From NCBI RefSeq assembly GCF_003385215.1, contig NZ_PQHW01000060.1:1-42554 (forward strand): a DNA stretch of 42,554 bases, written 5' to 3'. Source of the DNA: Amycolatopsis thermalba. GTDB lineage: Bacteria > Actinomycetota > Actinomycetes > Mycobacteriales > Pseudonocardiaceae. A program made the translations under genes and the position numbers. The notes beneath the pieces were generated by a model that saw nothing but the letters and a program-made list of their open reading frames with translations, did no database searches and was not told the DNA's origin. Below are positions 1 through 6,969 of this stretch, one piece after another. Numbering within the stretch: the stretch's first letter is position 1; every line of letters starts with the position of its first letter.

Positions 1-1466
1 TAATCCGAAACGGAGACATTCCAAAATCGGAATGCACAGCCCCGTCACGTTTGAAGCCCTGCACACGGAGTCAGACCAAGATCACTGACCCCACACCCGA
101 AGTGTCCGGCGAACGGGGGCAAGCTCAGAACGTGTTCGCGAACGCGTTCAACGCGGGCTTCCACCGTATCGCCCACCTTGTCTGCCCCTTCCCGGTCGGG
201 TCCAGCGACCGGGTGACCAGGTAGAGACACTTTAACGCAGCTTGCTCTGTGGGGAAGTGATCTCGTGCCCGCACGGCCTTACGATACCGCGCGTTCAAGG
301 ACTCAATGGCGTTTGTCGAGCACAACACGCGCCGAATCTCGGGATCATAATCCAAGAAAGGAGTGAACTCCTCCCACGCGTTGCGCCACAGTCGGATCAT
401 CGCGGAATACTGGGCACCCCACTTCTCCTCCAGCTCATCCAGCGCGACCTCCGCGGCCGTTGCTGTCGCGGCCGCGTAAACCGGCTTCAGATCCTTCTTC
501 AACGCGTCCCAGTCACGCTTGGACGCGATCCGGAACGAATTCCTGATCAAGTGGATCACACAGGTCTGCACCCGAGCTTGCGGCCACACATCGGCCACCA
601 CGTCCGGCAGCCCTTTCAGGCCATCGCAGACCACGAAGAACACGTCCTTCATGCCACGATTCTTCAAGTCCTGCAACACTTGCAGCCAGAACTTCGCTCC
701 CTCGCCACCCGGACCAGCCCAGATCCCCAGCACATCTTTGCGACCCTCGATCGTTACCCCGATCGCCGCGTAGAACGCACGGTTTGCAACCTGGCCGTCC
801 CGCACCTTCACGACCACGGCATCAATAAACACGGCCGCATAACACTCATCGAGCGGACGCGACTGCCATTCCTGCATCTCCGCGACCACACTGTCCGTGA
901 TCCGCGACACCATCTCCTTGGACACCGACGCGCCATAAATCTCCGCGAAATGCGCGGAAATCTCGCCCGTCGTCAGCCCTTTCGCATACAACGACAACAC
1001 GATTGCATCCACACTGCCGAGCCGCCGCTGGCGCTTCTTCACGATCACCGGCTCGAACGTGCCTTCGCGGTCCCGCGGCACCGCCACCTCCACCGGGCCG
1101 ACCGCGTCCGAGATCACCGTCTTGGTGCGCGCGCCGTTGCGCACGTTGGTTCCCTCACGACCCGGCTGATCAGCGTGTTTGGCGTGACCGATGTGCTCGG
1201 TCATCTCCGCGTTCAGCGCGGTTTCAAGCACCGTCTTGGTCAGCTGCTTGAGCAGCCCGTCCGGGCCGGTCAAAGCCAGCCCCTGCTCCTGCGCTTGCGC
1301 GATCACCGCCGCAGCCAGCTGCTCCTGCACGCTCGCTGGCTCGCCGGCCGCCTTCTTCGATGCCCGTGACCTCACAGCATCAACTGTCATCACACTCCGT
1401 GCCCATCCCGCCGGACCTCAGCCCGGCGCGTCAGGCCGAAAACACCGAAGATCGAACAGTCCCGTA
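1..1466 (-). mobile_element. IS256-family insertion element, ends unresolved
   Basis: The element is called from the complete mutator-type transposase inside it. The right boundary is probably close to 1466, because the neighbouring phosphotransferase gene stops at 1467-1469 and the 70 bases upstream of the transposase have no other gene. The left boundary is not resolved. Positions 1-124 are non-coding and contain a short hairpin (CATTCC at 17-22, GGAATG at 29-34). I could not align convincing terminal inverted repeats: a weak match pairs 84-110 with the minus strand at about 1437-1462. No 8-9 bp target duplication was found, so the exact extent is a guess. Confidence 0.5.
125..1393 (-). CDS. 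IS256 family (mutator-type) transposase
   Basis: This 422-residue protein has the usual length and motifs of IS256-family DDE transposases, which cut and paste their element through a circular intermediate. The catalytic triad is readable: Asp191 (FIDAVVVKVRDG), Asp257 (VVCDGLKGLPD) and Glu364 (STNAIESLNARYRK). The family's C-x2-H motif (CVIHLIRN, from Cys278) and the conserved NAIESLNARYRKAVRAR stretch are also present. The reading frame is unbroken, so the copy is probably active. It starts at GTG 1393 or ATG 1390. It lies downstream of, and in the same orientation as, the phosphotransferase/GNAT/radical SAM genes, so it probably entered at their 3' end rather than belonging to them. Confidence 0.95.
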   Translation of the reverse strand: MMTVDAVRSRASKKAAGEPASVQEQLAAAVIAQAQEQGLALTGPDGLLKQLTKTVLETALNAEMTEHIGHAKHADQPGREGTNVRNGARTKTVISDAVGPVEVAVPRDREGTFEPVIVKKRQRRLGSVDAIVLSLYAKGLTTGEISAHFAEIYGASVSKEMVSRITDSVVAEMQEWQSRPLDECYAAVFIDAVVVKVRDGQVANRAFYAAIGVTIEGRKDVLGIWAGPGGEGAKFWLQVLQDLKNRGMKDVFFVVCDGLKGLPDVVADVWPQARVQTCVIHLIRNSFRIASKRDWDALKKDLKPVYAAATATAAEVALDELEEKWGAQYSAMIRLWRNAWEEFTPFLDYDPEIRRVLCSTNAIESLNARYRKAVRARDHFPTEQAALKCLYLVTRSLDPTGKGQTRWAIRWKPALNAFANTF

Positions 1467-2312
1467 CTAGGTGCGCTCGCGGTGTTTTGCCCATTTTGCT
1501 GCGGCGTCGCGCAGCGTTAGTTTCCATGCGTGCGGCTCGCTGGCGGCGATCTGTCCCCACAGGGCGGCGTTGGTTGCGGCGAACGAGTCGATCGCTTCTG
1601 AGGTCGCTGACGACCAGACGGGGTGTGTAGAAGCCCAGCGCTCAGCCGTGGTTGGGGTGTGGCCTTCGGCGATGAGCCAGAGTGTCGTGCAGGCGACGTC
1701 GATCCACCCGGCGCCGCGGGTGGGCCAAGACCAGTCGACGAGTCGTGCGCCGTGTTTGGTGATGAGGATGTTGTGGGGGTTGAGGTCGGTGTGCAATAGA
1801 TGCTCGCCGGCGAGCAGGGTTGGGTCGGCGCCGGCCTGTCGAGCGGGGTCGGCCCAGCGGTCTTCGATGCGTCGGCATCCCGTGGTGGGGGCGTTCAGTT
1901 TGGTGAGCTCGGTGAGCATCCGGGTGACGGCGGGGAGGTCGGCCGAGCCGGGGGAGAGGTCGGCGGGGTGGCCGTCGAGGTATTCGAAGCCGAGGACGTG
2001 CCAGTCGGCGGTCTCGATGTGCCAGTACAGGCGTGGCGCGAACGGGTGGACGTAGGGGTTGATGAAGGCTTCTCGGCGTTGGGTGGCGGCTCGAGTGCTA
2101 GGGGCGCCCTTGGCGAATACGAGGCCGGTCTCGGTGTGCAGTCGCGCGGTGAAGGCGGCGTTGAGCCCGGCCCTGATCGTCTCGGCACCGTATACCCGGC
2201 CGGTGCGTTGCTCGACTGCGGCGCGAACTGCCGATGGCAGGTGCTGCCAATAGGTGCGTTGGGTTGCCGAACTCATCGCCTCGGCGGTGGAGTTGGTAGG
2301 TGTGCGAGTCAT
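1467..2312 (-). CDS. APH-type phosphotransferase, last gene of the RiPP-like set
   Basis: The 281-residue protein has the fold signature of the aminoglycoside phosphotransferase/choline kinase superfamily. It shows a likely ATP-binding Lys68 (LVFAKG), the Brenner motif around His174-Thr-Asp176 with Asn181 (HTDLNPHN), and the metal-binding Asp193 in LVDWSWP. These are the ATP and Mg residues, so kinase activity is plausible. The substrate cannot be read from sequence. The ATG overlaps the stop of the upstream GNAT gene by four bases (ATGA), which indicates translational coupling. Co-transcription with a radical SAM enzyme and a tiny precursor suggests it modifies a peptide rather than an antibiotic. 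The stop lies at the presumed IS256 border, so the extreme C-terminus may have been altered by insertion. Confidence 0.8.
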   Translation of the reverse strand: MTRTPTNSTAEAMSSATQRTYWQHLPSAVRAAVEQRTGRVYGAETIRAGLNAAFTARLHTETGLVFAKGAPSTRAATQRREAFINPYVHPFAPRLYWHIETADWHVLGFEYLDGHPADLSPGSADLPAVTRMLTELTKLNAPTTGCRRIEDRWADPARQAGADPTLLAGEHLLHTDLNPHNILITKHGARLVDWSWPTRGAGWIDVACTTLWLIAEGHTPTTAERWASTHPVWSSATSEAIDSFAATNAALWGQIAASEPHAWKLTLRDAAAKWAKHRERT

Positions 2313-3271
2313 GCGGGCAGGGTGCTTGCGTAGCCGAGCGAGCGAAGGCCTTCAGACCGGAACAGCTGGTCAGAGGCGCCTCCGGCCTGGGCTTGGACGA
2401 GTTGATAATCGGCGCGGCGTTCCGCACCCCAGCGCTCGACGGCTCGCCACAGCGCGCGGCCATGGCCCTGGCCGCGGTGCTCGGGCAGAACGGCGAAATA
2501 CTGCGGCAGCAGCATCCGCCGGCCGGGCTGGTCAGGCATTACCGTCAACGGGCCGATCGCGCCGATGACACGATCGGCCGCCTGGGTGACGAGGATGGGG
2601 CCATCGCGGTGGCCGGCATCGCGTCGTTGGCGCAGGGAGTCGAATCCGTGGTCGGCCATCGCCGCTGCGAACTCGGCGAAGGTGGTGGTGACCTCGGGGG
2701 CGCAGTCGTCGAGTGGGATCACCGCAGGTCCGGTGGCGGCTGACGGGGCGGGGCGGAACTCCTTGAGGTGCACGCGGGTGTGGTTTGCCTGGCGGGTGGG
2801 GTTCGTGCTGAACGAGATCACGCGCCCGTGAGCGGCACCGTAGGTGGTGCAGCAGCGGCGGGTCGCGGCCTGTAGTGCGTTGAGGTCGGGGGAGTCGCCG
2901 TAGAAGTAGGTCTTCACCGTGCCGCCGCGGCGTGGGGTGAGGACGGGGATGATTGTGGTGCCTGGGCGGTGAACGATCTCGTCGACGAGCACCATGTCGC
3001 GCTTGACGGGTGACCAGCGGCGGTCTTTGTCGAAGGGCAGGGCGACTCCGGCCCGGCTGGCGGTCAGCACCTTGGCGAACACCTCGATGAACATCTCCGG
3101 CGTGCACAGGTCGGGGTGTACCGGTCCGAGAACCGGCAGGTAGGGGACGGTGAGCACGCGGCTCAACCAGTCGGCCCGTAGAGGCATGGGTTGCAGCCTA
3201 GAACCGTGCGGTGGGGCAGCGGCGTGGGGACGCGCCGGTGCCCCACCGGGTGGGTTAGTAGGGGTTGTCAT
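2309..3271 (-). CDS. GNAT family acyltransferase with long N-terminal extension
   Basis: The C-terminal third (about residues 190-320) is a GNAT domain. It has the acetyl-CoA pyrophosphate loop RGQGHGRA at 266-273, preceded by the beta-strand QYFAVLPEH. About 190 residues precede it, roughly doubling a minimal GNAT, and match nothing I recognise; they contain paired cysteines at 140-141. The ATG at 3271 overlaps the 3' end of the precursor-like peptide gene by 17 bases. A second in-frame ATG at 3187 (MPLRADW) is the alternative start. Neither has a strong ribosome binding site, so coupling to the peptide gene favours the longer form. By position it is a tailoring or self-protection enzyme of the peptide locus. 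Confidence 0.8.
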   Translation of the reverse strand: MTTPTNPPGGAPARPHAAAPPHGSRLQPMPLRADWLSRVLTVPYLPVLGPVHPDLCTPEMFIEVFAKVLTASRAGVALPFDKDRRWSPVKRDMVLVDEIVHRPGTTIIPVLTPRRGGTVKTYFYGDSPDLNALQAATRRCCTTYGAAHGRVISFSTNPTRQANHTRVHLKEFRPAPSAATGPAVIPLDDCAPEVTTTFAEFAAAMADHGFDSLRQRRDAGHRDGPILVTQAADRVIGAIGPLTVMPDQPGRRMLLPQYFAVLPEHRGQGHGRALWRAVERWGAERRADYQLVQAQAGGASDQLFRSEGLRSLGYASTLPA

Positions 3272-3386
3272 CGCCTGCGTTGCAGGAGCACTTGGAGGAC
3301 TCGACGAGCAGGTCGAGGTCGTCGACGAACTCGAGCTCGTCGGTGTCGGTGCGTGGGGCTTGTAGCTCCAGCAGGATCGCGGTCAC
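3255..3386 (-). CDS. 43-residue RiPP precursor-like peptide
   Basis: This small gene starts at GTG 3386 and ends at TAA 3255-3257. It encodes 43 residues: an acidic leader and a short Cys-containing tail. The leader carries FVDDLDLLVES (residues 20-30), which resembles the F-x-LD/DLDxxVVES leader element of actinomycete FxLD-type precursor peptides. The tail is SSKCSCNAGDDNPY (30-43), with two cysteines (33, 35), the second in a C-x3-D arrangement (Cys35, Asp39), and an aromatic C-terminus. The codons have high G/C third positions, and an ideal AGGAGGTGAT ribosome binding site sits just upstream. It lies immediately downstream of the radical SAM/SPASM gene and overlaps the GNAT gene. The leader/core split and the modification are inferred; the ORF itself is directly visible. 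Confidence 0.75.
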   Translation of the reverse strand: MTAILLELQAPRTDTDELEFVDDLDLLVESSKCSCNAGDDNPY

Positions 3387-3390
3387 GGCG

Positions 3391-3400
3391 ATCACCTCCT
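3391..3400 (-). promoter_or_regulatory. Perfect ribosome binding site of the precursor-like gene
   Basis: The minus strand reads AGGAGGTGAT here, an uninterrupted complement of the 16S rRNA anti-Shine-Dalgarno end. Eight bases separate the AGGAGG core from the GTG start at 3386. No neighbouring gene has so strong a site. It fixes the start of the 43-codon gene and fits a peptide made in excess over its modifying enzymes. Confidence 0.75.
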
Positions 3401-3422
3401 CTCTGGTGGTTTGGGGTCAGGA

Positions 3423-4520
3423 TCAGTGTTGGCAGTAGGCCGACAGCGGGGCTTTGGCTTTGCGGTAGAGCTGGACCAGCGGCATGCAGGTGCCGCAGGA
3501 GCCTTGGAGTTGGCAGCCGGTGCAGCCGCCCTGGTGCAGCAGGAGTGAGTCGGCGATCCTGCCGAGCCGGGTCAGGCCGTCGACGCCCTTGTCCATGAGC
3601 GGGATCTGCGGGTCGCGGCCGACCTTGCAGATGCTGGCCATGCCGTGCGGGTCGACGTGGAAGAAGGTGTGCCCGGCCGAGCAGCCGGTGAAGGGTTTGC
3701 GTTTGCGCAGGTACTCCTGGGACTGGGCGGGCAGGGATTCGGCGCCGCCGTAGATGGTTGGCGACATGTTGGAGAACACGTGGTAGGGCAGGTCGAAGCG
3801 TTCGGCCAGGGCTTTCATGGCGTCGAGTTCGTGGGCGTTGGTGTTGGTGACGATCAGGTTGAGGTTCATCGGCAGGGCGGCTTCGTGGGCGGCGGTGAGG
3901 CCGCGCAGGAACTTGTCGAACGAACCGCGGCGTCGGGTGAGCCCGTCGTAGCTGGCGGCGGTCGCGCCGTAGACGCTGATCGTCAGCCGGTACGGGCGCA
4001 GCGTGGTCAGCAGCTCCAGGATCGCCGGGTGGTGCAGGCGGGAGCCGTTGGAGGAGATCGACAGCATCATGCCCAGCTCGAACGCCAGCCGGTAGACCTC
4101 GGGGAACAGCTTGTCGATCAGCGGCTCACCGCCGGTCAGTTGCAGCCACAGCACGCCGGCGTCGCGCATGATGTGCAGCAATCGTTCCCGGTCCGGCCAG
4201 GACAGGCCCTCGAACTTCTTCAGGCCGAGGTAGCAGTGCTCGCAGTCGTAGTTGCAGCCCAGGTTCAGCTCATACGACGCGCGCCCGTACCCGTAGGGCG
4301 AGATCGGGCGGACGTTCACCGTCTCGTCGACGCGTCGGCCGGTGAGGTCGAGGTCGGGCCAGCGGCGCCGGACGACGTCGACCGGCCACTGGGGGCACCG
4401 TCTGGTGCCGGCCTGTTCCAGCTCGCGGTGCCGCCGGGGACCGATCTTGACCCCACTTGGGCTGCCCGGACGCAGCAGGAGGAAGTCCTCGAGGAACTGG
4501 CTCACGATCAGGTCATGCAC
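3423..4520 (-). CDS. Radical SAM/SPASM peptide-modifying enzyme
   Basis: The 365-residue protein has the radical SAM cluster motif C-x3-C-x2-C at Cys89, Cys93 and Cys96 (CNYDCEHC) and the SAM-binding GGEP at 130-133. It ends in a SPASM domain: Cys280, Gly-x4-Cys298, then Cys333, Cys336, Cys342, Cys345 and Cys363, able to bind two auxiliary 4Fe-4S clusters. SPASM enzymes typically modify ribosomal peptides by forming thioether, C-C or C-O links. Residues 1-85 could act as a peptide-recognition region. The start is GTG 4520, preceded by TGAGGAG, where TGA ends the upstream small gene. The next gene, 36 bases downstream, is the Cys-containing 43-residue peptide, its probable substrate. The exact bond formed is unknown. 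Confidence 0.92.
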   Translation of the reverse strand: MHDLIVSQFLEDFLLLRPGSPSGVKIGPRRHRELEQAGTRRCPQWPVDVVRRRWPDLDLTGRRVDETVNVRPISPYGYGRASYELNLGCNYDCEHCYLGLKKFEGLSWPDRERLLHIMRDAGVLWLQLTGGEPLIDKLFPEVYRLAFELGMMLSISSNGSRLHHPAILELLTTLRPYRLTISVYGATAASYDGLTRRRGSFDKFLRGLTAAHEAALPMNLNLIVTNTNAHELDAMKALAERFDLPYHVFSNMSPTIYGGAESLPAQSQEYLRKRKPFTGCSAGHTFFHVDPHGMASICKVGRDPQIPLMDKGVDGLTRLGRIADSLLLHQGGCTGCQLQGSCGTCMPLVQLYRKAKAPLSAYCQH

Positions 4521-4530
4521 GAAAGGCTCC

Positions 4531-4798
4531 TCAAGCCGTGGGAGATGCGGCCGGGGTGATGGGAAGTTCGGCGTGCTGGCGAACGAGTTCGCCGAGCTCG
4601 ACGATGAGAGCCGAGAGCACGTTGACGTTCGGGAGGCATGCGGCCTTCGCGGAGCTCAAGGGCGGCGATGGGCAGGTTGCCTGCCATCGTGGCCAGCGCT
4701 TTGACCAGCGCATTCGTCTCTGTCTCCTCGGGAGGGGGCACCGCTTCAGGGCCGGTTGCCCTCGTGGTGGCGGTGCGTTGCGCAAGCCGGGTCGCCAT
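4531..4798 (-). pseudogene. Small gene of the RiPP-like set, frameshifted near 4637
   Basis: From ATG 4798 (ribosome binding site GGAAGGG) the frame reads well to about residue 54 (LPIAALELREGRM), then degenerates into Arg/His-rich sequence that runs to 4508. From about 4637 the +1 frame has high G/C third positions and reads LPNVNVLSALIVELGELVRQ, ending at TGA 4531, which is part of TGAGGAG, the ribosome binding site of the radical SAM gene. Joining the frames gives an 88-residue, cysteine-free, mostly helical protein. I do not recognise the family. It could be a true frameshift mutation, a single-base sequencing error in the CCTCCC run, or programmed frameshifting. Being the first gene of the set, it may be an accessory or partner protein. 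Confidence 0.5.
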
Positions 4799-4962
4799 GT
4801 CGGAGCCCTTCCGGTCGTCTCGGTGATGCGGCACCCGCCGCCTGGCTCGTGCGGTCACAGACAACCAGTGGCATCTGTGGGCGCTCGGGGGCTGGCCGGG
4901 CGGCGGGTGCCACCTATGACGAAACAGCAGGTGAGGCCGTCGATCCACCCTGTGCGACCGTG

Positions 4963-4991
4963 ATCTTGGGGAGTGATGTTTCCCTGTTCAA
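4963..4991 (-). promoter_or_regulatory. Possible promoter of the RiPP-like operon
   Basis: On the minus strand a -35-like TTGAAC (4991-4986) and a -10-like CAAGAT (4968-4963) are separated by exactly 17 bases. Transcription would start near 4957 and give a leader of about 160 bases before ATG 4798. It lies in the divergent region between the small gene and the helix-turn-helix regulator, where a regulated promoter is expected. The call rests on motif spacing only. Confidence 0.35.
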
Positions 4992-5060
4992 CGGGGAGAG
5001 AATGCGGCATGATCGCGTGTGCGTATCGACCGTGCGACCATCGCCGCCGGGGAGGAAACC

Positions 5061-5990
5061 ATGCCCTCTGCGACACGCAGCGTGCGTCAGGAGCAGCGGC
5101 AATTGTCGGCCGAGCTGCGGGCCCAGGCCAAGACGTGGACCGAGATCGCGCAGGTGTTCTCGGCGCGCTACCGGGTCAACATGAGGGCCGCGCTGCGGCT
5201 TGTGCATGGCTGGAGCCAGCGTGACGCGGCGGAGCAGTGGAACACGCGCTGGCCTGCTGATCCGAAGACGTTCAAGAACTTCTCCTATTGGGAGCTGTGG
5301 CCCTCCGAGACTGGTCACGCGCCTTCGCTGGAGGTGCTGGGGCGGCTGGCCGAGCTGTACGAATGCAGCGTGGCGGACTTGGTCAGTGACGCCGCCGACT
5401 TCCGCCCGGCCGGTCCGGCACGTCACGCAGGTGCGCCCGAGGGGTGGACAAGCCCGGAGCAGGTGGTGCGCGATGTCGTCGACGAGGTGCAGCATTTGGA
5501 CGTCCACGAACTGGCGCGGTTGGCGGCCGAGTGGGTGCGCGGTAACGGCGATGGGATGGACCGGCGGTGGTTGCTGCTCAAGGTCAGCGCGGCTCTGACC
5601 CTCGCCTCCGCGAGCCCGGGGCTCGTCGATACCGGATCGCACGACCGTGTGCCGGCCCTGCCGGGTGAGGAGTTGACCGGTATCTGGCGCAGCCGTTACG
5701 TGTACCCGAGCACCGGCCGCGGGAAGACGTTCACCGGTGAGCACTACCTCGTGCTGCGTCAACAGGGGGCGCGCCTCGTCGGCCAGAGCTTGCCGCACTC
5801 GATCGGCTCCAAGCTGCGGCTGGAGCTCGCCGTCGAGAAGGCGGTTGCCACCGGAACGTGGCGGGAACAGACCTCGCCGACTGGCTACTACAAGGGCGCG
5901 ACCTACCACGGGACGCTGCAGATGGTGGTCGATCCGGCAGGTCGTCGCATGAACGGGATGTGGCTCGGGTTCGGCCGGGACTCGCTATAA
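5061..5990 (+). CDS. Helix-turn-helix regulator divergent from the RiPP-like operon
   Basis: The protein starts at ATG 5061 behind a clear GGGGAGGAAACC ribosome binding site and has 309 residues. Residues about 25-110 look like an XRE-type DNA-binding region with an insertion: [20 protein letters not shown], then [11 protein letters not shown], then [22 protein letters not shown] charged linker follows. A beta-rich C-terminal domain from about 215 ([11 protein letters not shown]..., ending [11 protein letters not shown]) may sense a ligand or partner. It is transcribed away from the radical SAM operon across a 262-base intergenic region, the usual layout of a pathway-specific regulator. The DNA-binding role is inferred from the fold pattern; the C-terminal domain is unrecognised. 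Confidence 0.7.
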   Translation: MPSATRSVRQEQRQLSAELRAQAKTWTEIAQVFSARYRVNMRAALRLVHGWSQRDAAEQWNTRWPADPKTFKNFSYWELWPSETGHAPSLEVLGRLAELYECSVADLVSDAADFRPAGPARHAGAPEGWTSPEQVVRDVVDEVQHLDVHELARLAAEWVRGNGDGMDRRWLLLKVSAALTLASASPGLVDTGSHDRVPALPGEELTGIWRSRYVYPSTGRGKTFTGEHYLVLRQQGARLVGQSLPHSIGSKLRLELAVEKAVATGTWREQTSPTGYYKGATYHGTLQMVVDPAGRRMNGMWLGFGRDSL

Positions 5991-6018
5991 ACAGCGGTAC
6001 ATGGGAACTGACGTGGTG

Positions 6019-6034
6019 CGAGGCGCAGACCTCG
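6019..6034. terminator. Weak hairpin between convergent genes
   Basis: CGAGG (6019-6023) and CCTCG (6030-6034) can pair around a six-base loop and are followed by AAAA. It sits in the 87-base gap between the helix-turn-helix gene and the convergent PLP enzyme gene. The five-pair stem is short, so the call is weak. Confidence 0.25.
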
Positions 6035-6077
6035 AAAACCGCCCAGCGCGCTTACCACCACAAGGCATGAGACCGCG

Positions 6078-6941
6078 TCAGCTCAGGACCGCGACGATCG
6101 TGGTGCCCGGGGCGAAGGTGCCGGTGGCGATCCGCTCGAAGAGGCCGTACATCATCTTGGCCTCGTACACCCAGTCAAGCGTGATGCCGTGCCGGGTGCG
6201 AAAGTCCGCGATGAACGCGTCGAGCTCTGGGGTGCGTTTGGCGTAGCCGCCGAAGTGGAAGCTGTGGTCGAGCGTCCAGCTGTTCCACTCGCGGCCGAAG
6301 GCTTCGCGTTGCAGCCGGCGCACTTCCGTCTCGAGGAATTGTGCTCCTTTGAGGACGGGGAAACCGATCGCATGCTGGCCGTCGCGGAGGCTTGCGGCGA
6401 TTCCGGCGAGTGTTCCGCCGGTGCCGCAGGCGCAGCAGATGACGTCGAAGTGCTCGTCGATCTCGGCGGGGAGCTCGGCGCAGCCGCGCACCGCTGGGCC
6501 GTTGCTGCCGCCCTCGGGCAGGACGTAGCAAGGGCCGAACCGCTCGAGCAGACCCGCCAGCACGTCGGGATCCGTCTTGCGCCGGTAAGTGGTCCGGTCC
6601 AGGTAGGTCAGCTGCATGCCCCGGTCGATGGCGAAGGACAGGGCATCGTTGAGTGGCAGGTGCTCCTCGCCTCGGATGACGCCGATCGTCGCGAGACCCG
6701 CATAGTAGCCGGCCGCGGCCGTGGCCCGGATGTGGTTGGAGTACGCGCCGCCGAAGGTCAGGATGCGGTCGTAACCCTCGGCGCGGGCCGCCTGGAGGTT
6801 GTTCTTGAGCTTGCGCCACTTGTTGCCGGGAACCTCGGGGTGGATCAGGTCGTCCCGCTTCAGGAGCAGCCTGACCCCGCCGAGGCGCGGGTCCTGCACC
6901 ATGTCCAGGGGTGAGGGCAGGCGCACGGTCAGCTGCGGCAT
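6078..6941 (-). CDS. PLP-dependent D-cysteine desulfhydrase / ACC deaminase family protein
   Basis: The sequence is a fold-type II PLP enzyme of the ACC deaminase/D-cysteine desulfhydrase family. It has the PLP lysine in GNKWRKLK (Lys41), the substrate/cofactor loop GGAYSNHIRATAA, EGGSNGPAVRGC, and the phosphate-binding glycine loop CGTGGTLAG. With the start at ATG 6941 it has 287 residues, somewhat shorter than the usual 320-340. A GTG at 6965 would add eight residues. D-cysteine or a related small amino acid is the likelier substrate, because deaminase-specific residues cannot be judged by eye. It overlaps no neighbour and may be a stand-alone metabolic gene. The XRE gene lies 29 bases upstream on the same strand. 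Confidence 0.8.
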   Translation of the reverse strand: MPQLTVRLPSPLDMVQDPRLGGVRLLLKRDDLIHPEVPGNKWRKLKNNLQAARAEGYDRILTFGGAYSNHIRATAAAGYYAGLATIGVIRGEEHLPLNDALSFAIDRGMQLTYLDRTTYRRKTDPDVLAGLLERFGPCYVLPEGGSNGPAVRGCAELPAEIDEHFDVICCACGTGGTLAGIAASLRDGQHAIGFPVLKGAQFLETEVRRLQREAFGREWNSWTLDHSFHFGGYAKRTPELDAFIADFRTRHGITLDWVYEAKMMYGLFERIATGTFAPGTTIVAVLS

Positions 6942-6969
6942 CTCACGCGAACTACCTTCCACCACGTAG

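Noticed and set aside
84..1462. Terminal inverted repeats of the IS256 element
   Set aside because: The best pairing (84-110 with about 1437-1462) shares only scattered bases, so the ends were left open.
1467..2312. Aminoglycoside resistance gene
   Set aside because: Only the general kinase motifs are present and it is translationally coupled to a peptide-type operon; no evidence for antibiotic specificity.
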